Positions 9,023 to 18,159 of a stretch of DNA of 64,000 nt are shown in pieces (the stretch's first letter is position 1; each line of letters begins with the position of its first letter). The notes below the pieces were generated by a model. The model saw only the letters and a list, made by a program, of their open reading frames with translations, was not told the DNA's origin and did no database searches. Source of the stretch: Fluctibacter corallii. Its GTDB lineage: Bacteria; Pseudomonadota; Gammaproteobacteria; Enterobacterales; Alteromonadaceae. Position numbers and translations under genes: made by a program. The stretch lies in contig NZ_JAOWKX010000006.1 of assembly GCF_025751585.1 (NCBI RefSeq), forward strand, positions 137,099 to 201,098, read 5' to 3'.

Positions 9023-9808
9023 ATGGCTAACGCAAAAGCGCATGATGTTGAATTTGTCCTAATCGGGCGCAACATTTCGTTGGAAAAAGTCAGTAAGCAA
9101 TTAGGCAACCAATTTTTCGAAAAACGCTATCGAGATGCGCTCTATATCAGCGTACCTAACGGTGATTGCTTTGTTTTCGATTACGGCGTTTTTGTTTGCT
9201 GGGGATTAAGTGATCAAAAACGCGATCAGATACTCGAAGAAATTTTGCCTGCAACGCTTATTCCTGAGGAATCTCTACGTTGGGAAAAACTCGCATTTGA
9301 CGTCCATGAAGACAAGCCGGTATCTATTAGTGGTGACGAGGTCTCTTTGCCTAATCGAAAAACGCTAACATTGTTGGCCGTAAGTCATGCTATCGCTCAG
9401 TCATGTAAGCTTGAGCAATTTGAAAGTGTGGCGGAGAAAGTCATTTTAGATAATGCGTATTTATCAGATACCCTAGCGAAAACGGGAAATATTCCACTGA
9501 ATCGTAAAAAGCTTGCGAAACTCAGAGGCATGTTATTCCAAACCACAAACGATATTGTTCTGCACTTTAATCTTTTAGATACACCTGAGTTTTTTTGGGA
9601 ATACCCAGATCAAGAAGCTCACTATTTGGCAGTTGCCAAATATTTAGATTTAAAGCCAAGAATAGAGCTTTTGAATTTAAAATTAGACACCATTCACTCT
9701 CTATTAGAAATGCTAGCAGCGGAGCAAAATCATAAACATTCTGCTTTTTTGGAGTGGATAATTATTATCTTGATCGCGGTAGACATTGCGGTTTACTTTG
9801 GCCACTAA
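9023..9808 (+). CDS. RMD1/YagE-family protein (DUF155) with C-terminal membrane anchor
   Basis: The frame is open upstream, but the likely start is ATG at 9023 (MANAKAHDVEF), 10 bases after the previous stop; this gives 261 residues. The RDALYISVPNGDCFVFDYGVFVCWGL stretch near 40-60 (quoted here in part: VFDYGVFVCWGL) and the late FFWEYPD...YLDLKPRIELLN block are hallmarks of the family of yeast Rmd1/Rmd8 and bacterial YagE, ending in a single membrane segment (about 240-258). Bacterial function is unknown; mitochondrial relatives support translation or organelle organisation. It is co-directional with the ligase and peptidase genes, so co-function is inferred. Confidence 0.85.
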   Translation: MANAKAHDVEFVLIGRNISLEKVSKQLGNQFFEKRYRDALYISVPNGDCFVFDYGVFVCWGLSDQKRDQILEEILPATLIPEESLRWEKLAFDVHEDKPVSISGDEVSLPNRKTLTLLAVSHAIAQSCKLEQFESVAEKVILDNAYLSDTLAKTGNIPLNRKKLAKLRGMLFQTTNDIVLHFNLLDTPEFFWEYPDQEAHYLAVAKYLDLKPRIELLNLKLDTIHSLLEMLAAEQNHKHSAFLEWIIIILIAVDIAVYFGH

Positions 9809-9811
9809 CCA

Positions 9812-9846
9812 TTAGGTGAGAGTTTTATCCATTTAACATCACCTAA
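9812..9846 (+). other. Inverted repeat between the RMD1 and PilZ genes
   Basis: An 8-bp perfect inverted repeat (TTAGGTGA ... TCACCTAA) with a 19-base loop sits just after the RMD1-family stop. No T-tract follows, so it is more likely an mRNA-end stabiliser or attenuator than a strong terminator. Confidence 0.4.
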
Positions 9847-9875
9847 GTAATAGATTACTCTGCAGGTGATTTAAT

Positions 9876-11660
9876 ATGGCGATTTTTATTTATTTAATAT
9901 TTTGTCTTTTGGTTTTATATGCCTTTTGCAGAGGTCAAGTCACGGCCTACTGCGAAAGGCTTTATGATCCGAAAGAGAGATTAATCATTCACAAATCTCG
10001 TTGCTCAATATTGTACTTCAGTTTATTTGCCCCTTTGGTATTGTTAGCTGGGTATTACAGTGACATAGTGCTGAACCTATTTAACCTCGCGACAAGCGCA
10101 CAACTCAACGTTGGCGCAAACGACGCTGCGTTGAGCGCACTGTCTGAAAATAGTTCCGCTATAGAACGATCGATTATCATTACGCTAATGCTCTATGTCA
10201 TCAAAGACAGTAAACGCTGGCAACACAATGAAGGGCAATTTTTAGAGCTGTTAACCAACATGTTTGGTGGAAAAGAAGAATACTACGAACTAGAACACAG
10301 TATCTCTACTAACTTTGCCTCGGCACTCACCCTCAAGCACTTAAGTACAACCCAGACAGCGGAGCTTGATGGATACAATATTCCACCATCACACGCACAT
10401 ATCAAACAACTCATGGCGCAAATTATAACGTGTAAGCAATACGGGCCACTTAGCCATTTGCCCGAGCTACATACCGCTGAACAATATACGATGGAGCTAA
10501 TCAATACGACTCAACAAGACGTTATGGTACGAGAACGAGAAACCTATCTGGTGATAGGTAATCTGCTAAAAGCGGTTCTGGCAAAACTCACTAAGATCTC
10601 ACCAGATAAAAGAACGTTATTTACACATCTGAAGCGCATTGGGGTAAAAATTCCTAAAAAGTATGGTTTGAGTATCAGCTTTAGTTTCCAAGCTATTGTG
10701 TGGGTCTGTATTACGTTAGTGACTACCAGTGCGATTTTCGCCATTCATGTTGCTCAACTGCCGCTCACGGCGGGCCAAATAGCGGTTAATCCAACGCGCC
10801 TCTATGAGGCTTGGGTGACGTTCTGGTCTATTAACATTGCTATTGGCATGACAGTCGGTTTTCTCACGGCAAAAATTTATTTTAAAATTCACAGAACCGT
10901 AGACACATTACCAATGTTACTCATTGCTGGTGCCGCAGTCATTGCCATCTTGTTTTTTGCCGTCACTCAGCTTATTGGTCATCAAGCGAGTTATTTAGTA
11001 TTTCCGAACCACATAAATGCATTTCATGTCACCGTGCCCCTACTGTACTTCGTGACTACGGTAGTGTCTTTAAGTTATGGCGCGAGTCATTTTCATAGCC
11101 ACGATAAACTGGCTTGGATAGTGAGTCGGCGCAGCATAAATTGGTTGCTCATGACACTAATTAGTATCGCTTGCGCGCTGTTTGTTTTGTTCATGACCTC
11201 GTTATCGTCAAAGCATGAGCCACTGTATTACCAACAGTCTCTGTCTATTTATTTTGCGATTACGCTAATACTCACTAATCTCGTCTTTTTCTATCGAGGT
11301 TACCGAGCGGCTATTCGTTATAAAAATCAGATCCAACGTGCCGATGAGCGACTGTCTTTATTCGGACATCCACTTGATGTATCGGTCACAGTAGGGGGAG
11401 AAACCTATACAGGAAAACTCCTTAACTTTTCCAGTTCAGGTTGCTGTGTAGACATAGCCATTCATGTAGAAGATAAAAGTGATGTTCAATTGCAGCTTGC
11501 CGAATCAGACCTCACCAGTAAGCTTATATGGCAGAAGCGCAAAGGGGTATTCCACCCTCATTATAAGTCTGGGCTTAACCATGAGAATGAAAAGAAGCAT
11601 GAAGCATTTCTTAATTGGTTAAACGAGAAAGGCTTAGATAAATTTATTGTCAGTATCTAA
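9876..11660 (+). CDS. Multi-pass membrane protein with C-terminal PilZ (c-di-GMP) domain
   Basis: A 594-residue protein with hydrophobic segments near residues 2-20, 45-65, 270-295, 305-330, 345-370, 385-405, 425-450 and 460-480, then a cytoplasmic C-terminal domain. That domain has the PilZ signature: RADER (RxxxR) near 488 and LNFSSSG (N-x-S-x-x-G) near 516, about 25 residues later, so c-di-GMP binding is likely. The central membrane region was not recognised. It follows the RMD1 gene by 67 bases and may belong to the same operon. A role in coupling c-di-GMP to a membrane process is inference. Confidence 0.75.
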   Translation: MAIFIYLIFCLLVLYAFCRGQVTAYCERLYDPKERLIIHKSRCSILYFSLFAPLVLLAGYYSDIVLNLFNLATSAQLNVGANDAALSALSENSSAIERSIIITLMLYVIKDSKRWQHNEGQFLELLTNMFGGKEEYYELEHSISTNFASALTLKHLSTTQTAELDGYNIPPSHAHIKQLMAQIITCKQYGPLSHLPELHTAEQYTMELINTTQQDVMVRERETYLVIGNLLKAVLAKLTKISPDKRTLFTHLKRIGVKIPKKYGLSISFSFQAIVWVCITLVTTSAIFAIHVAQLPLTAGQIAVNPTRLYEAWVTFWSINIAIGMTVGFLTAKIYFKIHRTVDTLPMLLIAGAAVIAILFFAVTQLIGHQASYLVFPNHINAFHVTVPLLYFVTTVVSLSYGASHFHSHDKLAWIVSRRSINWLLMTLISIACALFVLFMTSLSSKHEPLYYQQSLSIYFAITLILTNLVFFYRGYRAAIRYKNQIQRADERLSLFGHPLDVSVTVGGETYTGKLLNFSSSGCCVDIAIHVEDKSDVQLQLAESDLTSKLIWQKRKGVFHPHYKSGLNHENEKKHEAFLNWLNEKGLDKFIVSI

Positions 11661-11726
11661 CCTAAGCAAGCATCGGCTTTGAATATACAATGGCTTTCAA
11701 CATACGCATGCAAATACTTCAGGCAA

Positions 11727-11754
11727 CAAAAAGGCGGCTTAGCATGCCGCCTTT
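11727..11754 (-). terminator. Intrinsic terminator after the M1 peptidase gene
   Basis: A 9-bp perfect stem (AAAGGCGGC / GCCGCCTTT) with a 7-base loop; on the minus strand it is followed by a T-run, so it ends the M1 aminopeptidase transcript. On the plus strand the T-run is short, but it may also help end the PilZ gene transcript. Confidence 0.8.
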
Positions 11755-11788
11755 GCAACAATTTATACTGGGCGTTATTAAGGAATAA

Positions 11789-13702
11789 TTACTTCACAAA
11801 CCCTTCGTTCGCTTTTACCGTAAGTGGGTGATAGCCCGCCTTGGCTTCAGCGAAGGCTTTTTGCGCCATTGTTTTCCCTTCTGGCGTTTTCGACAACGCT
11901 CGATACAACGGCTTAACCAACTTGTTGCGGCCAATACTTACCAAATAATCATGCAGTCGCGCATAGGCGGGTTCATACGTATTCTTTACGCTTACCATCA
12001 ACCAGCTATGTGCAATCTCGTTATTGCGACTTTGGGTTAATTGAAATGCATTGTCTAATTCAGAAAGCTGCGTGTTCGACAGTTTTTCAGGCAAGTTATT
12101 TAAGAAGTACAACCACTCATGTACCGTCCACTCTGCTGTATTGATATCATTTGCAGCAACCTCGCCCGCCAACCATTGGCTACGAATAGTATCGATTTTA
12201 CTGAACGCATCTGACGAGGGAACAGTTGTATTTTCAGGAATACCAGGCTCAAATATCCATGTATGTATTCTGTCTTTAGACAGTTTGTCAGGATATTGCG
12301 CTAACAAGGTTTTATCTAGGTAAGTTATAAACTCGTCGGTGGTGATACTTTTAAACGCAAAATCCTGAAAGTATTGCAGTAAAAACGCATCAAAGTTGTC
12401 GCGCCCGATTTTGTGCTCTATTTCACGTAAAAATAGCGCCCCTTTTTCATAGGGAATATTAGAGAACACATCATCAGCATCACGGCCTCTTAAGTCTATC
12501 GCGAGAATCTGATCGTTCTTATCTAGTGATGAAATATCAGCTTGCAAATCTTGGTAGCCCAACACCGCTTCCATGTTGTAACGATCAGTGCCGTAAATCA
12601 TTTCCATGATTCGGTAGGTCAAATACGTCGTAAACCCTTCGTTTAGCCACAAATCACGCCATGTCGCATTGGTGACAGTATTGCCCGACCAGCTGTGTGC
12701 AAGCTCGTGGGCAATGAGTGCAACCAAGCTTTTGTCGCCAGCAATTACGGTAGGTGTGATGAAGCTTAAACGCGGGTTTTCCATGCCTCCAAATGGGAAT
12801 GAAGGCGGTAAAATAAGTAGATCGTATCTGTCCCATTGGTATTCACCGAATGACGCCTCTGTCACTTCCAACATCTCTTCAGTGTCTTCAAACTCTTTGG
12901 CTGCCGCATCTAACAACGCAGGCTCAGCATATACCCCCGTGCGTTCACCCATCGGTTTGAAGGCTAAATCTCCAATAGCTAGCGCAATCAGGTAAGACGG
13001 AATCGGTTGCGGCATAGTAAAGTGGTAATCACCATCGCGTGCGGTGTCTGGGTCGTTTGATGCACTCATAACAGCCAGCAAGGCTTCTGGTGTTTGAATT
13101 CGTGCATTATATGTCACACGCACTTTCGGCGAGTCTTGCAGAGGAATAAAGCTCCGCGCATGCAGGGCCTGAGCCTGAGTAAACAAAAACGGGTGCTGTT
13201 TGCCCGCCGTTTGTGCTGGCGTCAACCATTGCACGCCAGATGCGTCAGGTGATGTATGGTAATTCACCGTCACTTTATTCGCGCTGGCAGGAAGCGAAAT
13301 AGACAAGGCACTTCCTAAATTCGGGTCGGCCTTTGCCAATGAAAAGTCTACAGGTTCACCATTAAACGTGACTGATTCAATTGATAAATCTCGCGTATCC
13401 AACATCAATGTAGACGCTTCAGGTGCCATTCGTTCAACCGTCAGCGTGGCTGAACCTTCTAATATGCGCTTGTCAAAGTTGGCAGTGAGATCTAAATCAA
13501 TATGCTTAACAGCAATTTCAGAGGGATTTGCGTACGAGTGATAATCAACGCCCGTTTGAATGGTAGACGTGACGCTACTTTCTTCAGTGGGCTGCGACTG
13601 CATGTCGGGCGCTGGCTGCGAACAAGCGCTTAAAAGGCCAGTTGCAGCAACAGACAGCATCCACCCACGTACGACACGATTTGATACAGGGGAAAAGTTC
13701 AT
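11789..13702 (-). CDS. M1-family metallo-aminopeptidase, lipoprotein-anchored
   Basis: The frame extends to a TTG at 13729, but ATG at 13702 gives a clean lipoprotein signal (MNFSPVSNRVVRGW... ending LLSAC) and 637 residues. The catalytic core shows the exopeptidase loop FGGMENPRL, zinc site HELAHSW, and the third ligand Glu 19 residues later in NEGFTTYL, as in leukotriene A4 hydrolase-type M1 enzymes, with the C-terminal ARM-like helical domain. It removes N-terminal amino acids from peptides. The lipobox puts it in the cell envelope, facing periplasm or outside, which is common in marine Alteromonadales that live on protein. It stands alone with its own terminator. Confidence 0.92.
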   Translation of the reverse strand: MNFSPVSNRVVRGWMLSVAATGLLSACSQPAPDMQSQPTEESSVTSTIQTGVDYHSYANPSEIAVKHIDLDLTANFDKRILEGSATLTVERMAPEASTLMLDTRDLSIESVTFNGEPVDFSLAKADPNLGSALSISLPASANKVTVNYHTSPDASGVQWLTPAQTAGKQHPFLFTQAQALHARSFIPLQDSPKVRVTYNARIQTPEALLAVMSASNDPDTARDGDYHFTMPQPIPSYLIALAIGDLAFKPMGERTGVYAEPALLDAAAKEFEDTEEMLEVTEASFGEYQWDRYDLLILPPSFPFGGMENPRLSFITPTVIAGDKSLVALIAHELAHSWSGNTVTNATWRDLWLNEGFTTYLTYRIMEMIYGTDRYNMEAVLGYQDLQADISSLDKNDQILAIDLRGRDADDVFSNIPYEKGALFLREIEHKIGRDNFDAFLLQYFQDFAFKSITTDEFITYLDKTLLAQYPDKLSKDRIHTWIFEPGIPENTTVPSSDAFSKIDTIRSQWLAGEVAANDINTAEWTVHEWLYFLNNLPEKLSNTQLSELDNAFQLTQSRNNEIAHSWLMVSVKNTYEPAYARLHDYLVSIGRNKLVKPLYRALSKTPEGKTMAQKAFAEAKAGYHPLTVKANEGFVK

Positions 13703-13873
13703 GTTTTTCTCTGATGTTATTATTCTCAAAGTAGTAACCTACCACAATACGCCATGTTACTGAACCTAATGCGAAAAGCCGTGTAGAAATGGAATAATCC
13801 ACCATCATCACGGTAACTTTTGCTACCATAGCGTTGTGCCGGTTTACGCACACCTATTAACAAGGAAAAATAC

Positions 13874-15235
13874 ATGGATACATTGGTTAACAAAATTGGA
13901 AAAGTGATTGGAAAAATCGCATTTTCAGCGACACTCCTGCTTCCCACCTTATCACTGGCGGCGACTTATCAAGGTCTTTGGTATGAATTGCCTCAGTACT
14001 TTGGAGAAGACAAAGTCCCAAAATATTCAGGCGCTATGGGCACCGCCACCACGAAGCATCGGCCTCTCGCCATATACTCTGACAAGCATAACAAAACGTT
14101 CTTTACTTATGGCGGTTTAGACCCTGCAAAGCCAAGTCAAATGGCCATTTACGTGGGTTGCTACAATCATTCAAACAAACGCCTCTGTTCGAATCCTACA
14201 CTTGTTACTGTAAAGCCGAATGTGCTTGATCAACACGACAACGCGTCAATTCTCATTGACAAAGATGGGTACATTTGGGTGTACGTGAGTGGCAGAAACA
14301 CAAGCCGTCCGGGTTTAGTCTACAAAAGCCGCTATCAGGGTAGCATTAGCGTGTTTGATCAAGTGACATCAACCCCTTACCCTGCCCTCTTTGCTTATCC
14401 TCAACCTTGGTTAACCGAGACTAATGGTAAAGTGCTCTTGCACACCCAGTACACAAACGGCCGCGAACTCTACATTACGCAAAACAATACCACCACTAAA
14501 ATGGTAAAAGGTGGACACTACGCCATTTCATATACCGACGGCGACCGCATTGTTATGGCCTACAACTCGCATGTTAATAACCACCCTGACTATCGAACCA
14601 ATGTCTATTTTATGGAATCATTTGATGGTGGAAGAACATGGAAGAATCGCTTTGGTGATGCACTTCCGCTACCACTGGAACAATTTGATTCGCGCGCTGC
14701 ACTGCGAGATGGCTATCGCAATACGGGGTATTTCACGTATTTAAAAGACATTAAAATTAATCAAAATGGCGAAGCAGTTGTTCTCTTTACTGTTTCAAAA
14801 ACCGCGGATCCTACCAATTTCACTCACCGTCGTTCATTGATAAAAGTCATCGTTCACCGAGACGGCAGACTGTCGATTACCACAGTTGGTTCAGCTGACG
14901 TGGTTCATGGACGCTTTGAAGAAAACCATAATTATTCCTCTGCGATGATTGACTCACTCACTGGCCATGTATTTGCGACTGGCTACGAAGCTGGTTATTC
15001 AATGCGAGATAGAGCTGGCGGCAATATTTATCGTTTTTGGGGTAATGTCATGTCGGGTATACAGGTCACCTACGATCACATGCAGCACCACAACTTCTTA
15101 CGAGACGTGTATAAGAAAACGCCTAACAGCGCAAGTGACTTCTCTATGTTCTGGGCTAGCGGACACCCAACTGATAACACCATTCCGTCGCAACTCCACT
15201 ATTACGGTGGCTCGACAGTGCACACCATGCACTAA
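13874..15235 (+). CDS. Secreted BNR-4-type seven-bladed beta-propeller protein (possible polysaccharide lyase relative)
   Basis: A 453-residue protein with a signal peptide (cut near LSLA/ATYQG, residue 28). The body contains Asp-box-like turns (MESFDGGRTWKNRFG near 248; IDKDGYIWVYVSG near 130) typical of BNR propellers. DQHDNASILIDKDGY resembles the conserved His-containing strand of BNR-4 proteins, a group that includes PL24/PL25 ulvan lyases; however, the His I would expect about 20 residues downstream is Arg (VSGRNTSRPG). From memory of the family this argues against a standard ulvan lyase mechanism, so activity is open. The gene has its own AAGGAAAAA ribosome site and is convergent with a glycosyltransferase gene. 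Confidence 0.65.
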   Translation: MDTLVNKIGKVIGKIAFSATLLLPTLSLAATYQGLWYELPQYFGEDKVPKYSGAMGTATTKHRPLAIYSDKHNKTFFTYGGLDPAKPSQMAIYVGCYNHSNKRLCSNPTLVTVKPNVLDQHDNASILIDKDGYIWVYVSGRNTSRPGLVYKSRYQGSISVFDQVTSTPYPALFAYPQPWLTETNGKVLLHTQYTNGRELYITQNNTTTKMVKGGHYAISYTDGDRIVMAYNSHVNNHPDYRTNVYFMESFDGGRTWKNRFGDALPLPLEQFDSRAALRDGYRNTGYFTYLKDIKINQNGEAVVLFTVSKTADPTNFTHRRSLIKVIVHRDGRLSITTVGSADVVHGRFEENHNYSSAMIDSLTGHVFATGYEAGYSMRDRAGGNIYRFWGNVMSGIQVTYDHMQHHNFLRDVYKKTPNSASDFSMFWASGHPTDNTIPSQLHYYGGSTVHTMH

Positions 15236-15246
15236 GCTACACAGAA

Positions 15247-15268
15247 GGGAGCGCGATACTCGCCTCCC
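15247..15268. terminator. Hairpin between convergent genes
   Basis: An imperfect stem (GGGAG ... CTCCC with inner CG pairs) lies in the 70-base gap between the convergent BNR and glycosyltransferase genes. T-runs are weak on both sides; it is a plausible bidirectional terminator. Confidence 0.4.
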
Positions 15269-15305
15269 TCAATTATACTAATGAAGATATCTTTGCAACA
15301 TCATA

Positions 15306-17132
15306 TTACGCTGACAACTCGCTTTGTAGGTCCAACGCTTTAGCGATGAAGTAATCCGTCCACCACAACATGTATTCCATTACAATCTGATTTTGCGCCT
15401 CTTGATCTCCCGCCGCCAATAAATACGGGATATCTAAAATTTGTTTTCTGGCAGTATCACTTTCTTCGACGGGCGTAAGAAAATCTAACAAACACAGTGA
15501 GTCAGCAGAGATAAGTAAAGACTGATCGCGTATTGCCGCTTCCAACGCTGATTTGACTGTCATCAAATCATCTGTGCTTGGCAGCCCGCACTGCGCGCGC
15601 GTACATGCCACAAACCATGTGTCAGCCAATGTTCTTTCTTCCTCACTAAACATGGCATCTAAATATTCAATCGCATTGATATAGCCATTCGAAAAAGACT
15701 GGCGCAACGCACCATGAGCGATAAACCCTGCGCCTTGTCTTCCCATTGCGCGTTCTAGGGCGGTCACCCCCATTATTCCATAGCGAATGGTATCGGGATC
15801 TTCGAACGACGAACTACCGCAGGCTAACATGCCGAACAGTTGATGTTTGTATAAATGATGTGCTGGCGATGTAGCGAGTACCCGCATCCAATTTTGAAAT
15901 TGCTCAAATCCACGCGCACGTCTTGCAACTAATCGCTCTGGACCTTCAGCGTGAATAGCATTCAGAATAGTTTGATGAATCGCCACACAACTGTACATCG
16001 TTTCCATTTTTGCCATGGCAGATTGGCTAATCGCATGACGCCTTTCTGGATTTTCCAATATCTCTAATAATGTGGTTTCAAAATTGTCTGGATTGAATGC
16101 AATATAATCTTCCCCCTCGTTGAAGTAGTCCTCCATTTTTTGAGGCTCCACATCAAATTTTACATCCATTTGAAGAAGTACTGCTCCTGCATTCATGGCT
16201 TCACAGGTACGGTAGTTATACGGACCATTAAATCCACACACGTTTAACACCACTTTACTGCAAACAATGGTTTTTTCGTAGTCTTGCTTATTGCATTTTT
16301 GTGCAAAGTGAATAGTAAATCGGTGACCGTATTTCAGTTTGAAAGCCTTAGCTAACTCAATCGCTTGCCGCCGATATTCGCCATATTCAGGCCTGACAAC
16401 GTCGGTAAAATTAATGAGTACATCAATATCTCGTTCTACCCCGTCATTTTTAATAGTGTAATGAAACGACCCCCAATTGGCACCAAATGGCACGTCAAGT
16501 ACGAGCTTATCTGGATGACTCTTAGAAAATAACGCACTGAAAGGCTTAGATACGGGTAACACGACATCATATAGCCGCGCAATCATATCGGTATTCACTG
16601 CGCGAAAGGTATGGCATATTCCAGCAACGGTTGGAAAAGGCGATTCCTCTATTCCAGCTGGCGGCACAGATACACCACAAGCTTGCGGATCAAAATAGTA
16701 ATCTGGCGTAAACCCTTTAGGCAAACGGCTCACAATGTCGTTAAAATCATCTCTGAATACATCGAAGAAAATACGCTCGTCTAGCCCTTGCTGATTTTTC
16801 GCGTCCGATAACGAAACCAAATCACAAAATGCTAGCAATGGAATGCTTTGGAAATTCGGATAAACATTGTGACAAATTGCGCCAAGCAGCACCTTAGGAC
16901 GACGAATTTGCATATGCTCTGCATGCCTGACTCGAAAGCCATTACGAAACATTAAGAATGCTACCGACTTTGACATTCCGGAATCCGCTGTTTGCTCCAG
17001 TTCACGTTCAACATTTTGCAGTGCGCGTACATCATGACCTGCGCGAGCCTCCCAATACTTAAATTCTTCTACGATATCCCTGATCATTGCTCTGGTCTTG
17101 TGTGTAATAAGTAAGCAACTATCGCAATCCAC
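15306..17132 (-). CDS. CgeB-like family 1 glycosyltransferase
   Basis: A 608-residue protein. The stretch around residues 290-390 (VVLNVCGFNGPYNYRTCEAM, then AGAVLLQ, and an FNPDNFETTLLEIL... region) is the C-terminal GT-B donor-binding fold seen in CgeB-type glycosyltransferases, where the E-x-x-x-x-G pattern (CEAMNAG) binds the nucleotide sugar. The C-terminal 200 residues are helical and unrecognised. The chosen start is GTG at 17132 with AGGG upstream; ATG at 17087 is an alternative. No signal peptide, so cytosolic. There are no neighbouring polysaccharide genes, so the acceptor (surface polymer or protein) is unknown. Confidence 0.7.
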   Translation of the reverse strand: MDCDSCLLITHKTRAMIRDIVEEFKYWEARAGHDVRALQNVERELEQTADSGMSKSVAFLMFRNGFRVRHAEHMQIRRPKVLLGAICHNVYPNFQSIPLLAFCDLVSLSDAKNQQGLDERIFFDVFRDDFNDIVSRLPKGFTPDYYFDPQACGVSVPPAGIEESPFPTVAGICHTFRAVNTDMIARLYDVVLPVSKPFSALFSKSHPDKLVLDVPFGANWGSFHYTIKNDGVERDIDVLINFTDVVRPEYGEYRRQAIELAKAFKLKYGHRFTIHFAQKCNKQDYEKTIVCSKVVLNVCGFNGPYNYRTCEAMNAGAVLLQMDVKFDVEPQKMEDYFNEGEDYIAFNPDNFETTLLEILENPERRHAISQSAMAKMETMYSCVAIHQTILNAIHAEGPERLVARRARGFEQFQNWMRVLATSPAHHLYKHQLFGMLACGSSSFEDPDTIRYGIMGVTALERAMGRQGAGFIAHGALRQSFSNGYINAIEYLDAMFSEEERTLADTWFVACTRAQCGLPSTDDLMTVKSALEAAIRDQSLLISADSLCLLDFLTPVEESDTARKQILDIPYLLAAGDQEAQNQIVMEYMLWWTDYFIAKALDLQSELSA

Positions 17133-17407
17133 ACGCCACCCTGTTCATTTTTTGTACTAAAAATATATTTTCGATAGGTATATCACTGAAATAAAACTAA
17201 ATTTTTAGCTAAGACGAGTAGAAAAACTAATCTTTAATCACGACGTAAACGTAGTTTATGTAGATAGAATCGGCATGACTTTGCCGTTTACATCATGTCG
17301 AGCAGATATACCTTGCCCACCAGCATACATTCTTCGCCGTGGAACATAGTTGAAATCTTGATTCGGTATGGGTATAAATCCGCGACAGCGTGATACTGGA
17401 GGCGAAT

Positions 17408-18004
17408 ATGAAGTTTAAAGACGCAAACACCGATACGACATTTTTAGATGCCATGAAAGACGTTACGCCGTTAAAAGATAAAAACGATAAATACACAACC
17501 AGAATGCAAGGGCAACATCAACAAACTCTCGCTCAACAACTTAAGCGAGAAGCGCTTCTAAAAGCGAGCAGAGGCGAAGCCAATTATCTAAGCATTGAAA
17601 AAGTGACCCCAGTCGACCCATTAGATTTTATTGGGTACAAAAAAGAGGGAGTGCAAGACGGTGTATATAAAAAGCTAAGACTCGGACAATACGCTATGGA
17701 CTCTACCCTAAATCTCCAAGGCATGCGCTTTGAAGAGGCACGAGATGCAGTGTTTGACACCGTGACAGAAAATCATAAAAAAGGTATTCGAACGTTATTA
17801 ATTCAACATGGGCTAGGTAAAAATACCAAGCCATTTCCAGCCTTTTTAAAAAGCTACGTGAATCAATGGTTGCCGCAAATGCCCGAGGTGCTGGCTTTTC
17901 ACAGTGCGCTTAAACCACACGGTGGACTGTCAGCAGTATATGTGCTTCTTAGAAAGAATGCCGACCAAAAGCTGGCAAATCGCGAGTTGCATCGTAAAAA
18001 GTGA
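17408..18004 (+). CDS. smrA: Smr-domain protein SmrA (putative nicking endonuclease)
   Basis: A 198-residue protein. ATG at 17408 is chosen over an in-frame GTG at 17390 because GGAGGCG sits just before it. N-terminal half is charged and helical; the C-terminal Smr domain covers about 100-190: LNLQGMRFEEARDAV in place of the usual LDLHG motif, then LLIQHGLGKNTKPF (HGxG motif), VNQWLPQMPEVLAF and GGLSAVYVLLRK. The proteobacterial SmrA/SmrB class has been reported to cut nucleic acids (SmrB on collided-ribosome mRNA), so a nuclease role is likely. The LDLHG change means activity needs testing. Confidence 0.85.
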   Translation: MKFKDANTDTTFLDAMKDVTPLKDKNDKYTTRMQGQHQQTLAQQLKREALLKASRGEANYLSIEKVTPVDPLDFIGYKKEGVQDGVYKKLRLGQYAMDSTLNLQGMRFEEARDAVFDTVTENHKKGIRTLLIQHGLGKNTKPFPAFLKSYVNQWLPQMPEVLAFHSALKPHGGLSAVYVLLRKNADQKLANRELHRKK

Positions 18005-18018
18005 AAAACATCTCACAT

Positions 18019-18159
18019 TTATGGTGATTGAGTAACCGTGACTTGTTTACCTTGACTGGTCAATGCACTGGCAGGAGAACTCATCACAGCAGCAACCACT
18101 AAAAAAATGACGGTGAGCAGCACACCTGCTAATCCAAATCCTTTCGTTGAGCGATTCAT
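18019..18159 (-). CDS. Small membrane protein, 46 aa
   Basis: A short frame not in reference to any family I know: ATG at 18159, stop at 18019, product starting MNRSTKGFGLAGVLL with one strong hydrophobic helix (about residues 8-29) ending near SPASA, then a short polar tail TSQGKQVTVTQSP. It could be a single-pass membrane peptide or a cleaved exported peptide (A-x-A-like site at PASA). AAGAG lies eight bases before the ATG. It is convergent with smrA, ending 14 bases past its stop. Support is the hydrophobic profile plus ribosome site; expression is unproven. Confidence 0.5.
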   Translation of the reverse strand: MNRSTKGFGLAGVLLTVIFLVVAAVMSSPASALTSQGKQVTVTQSP

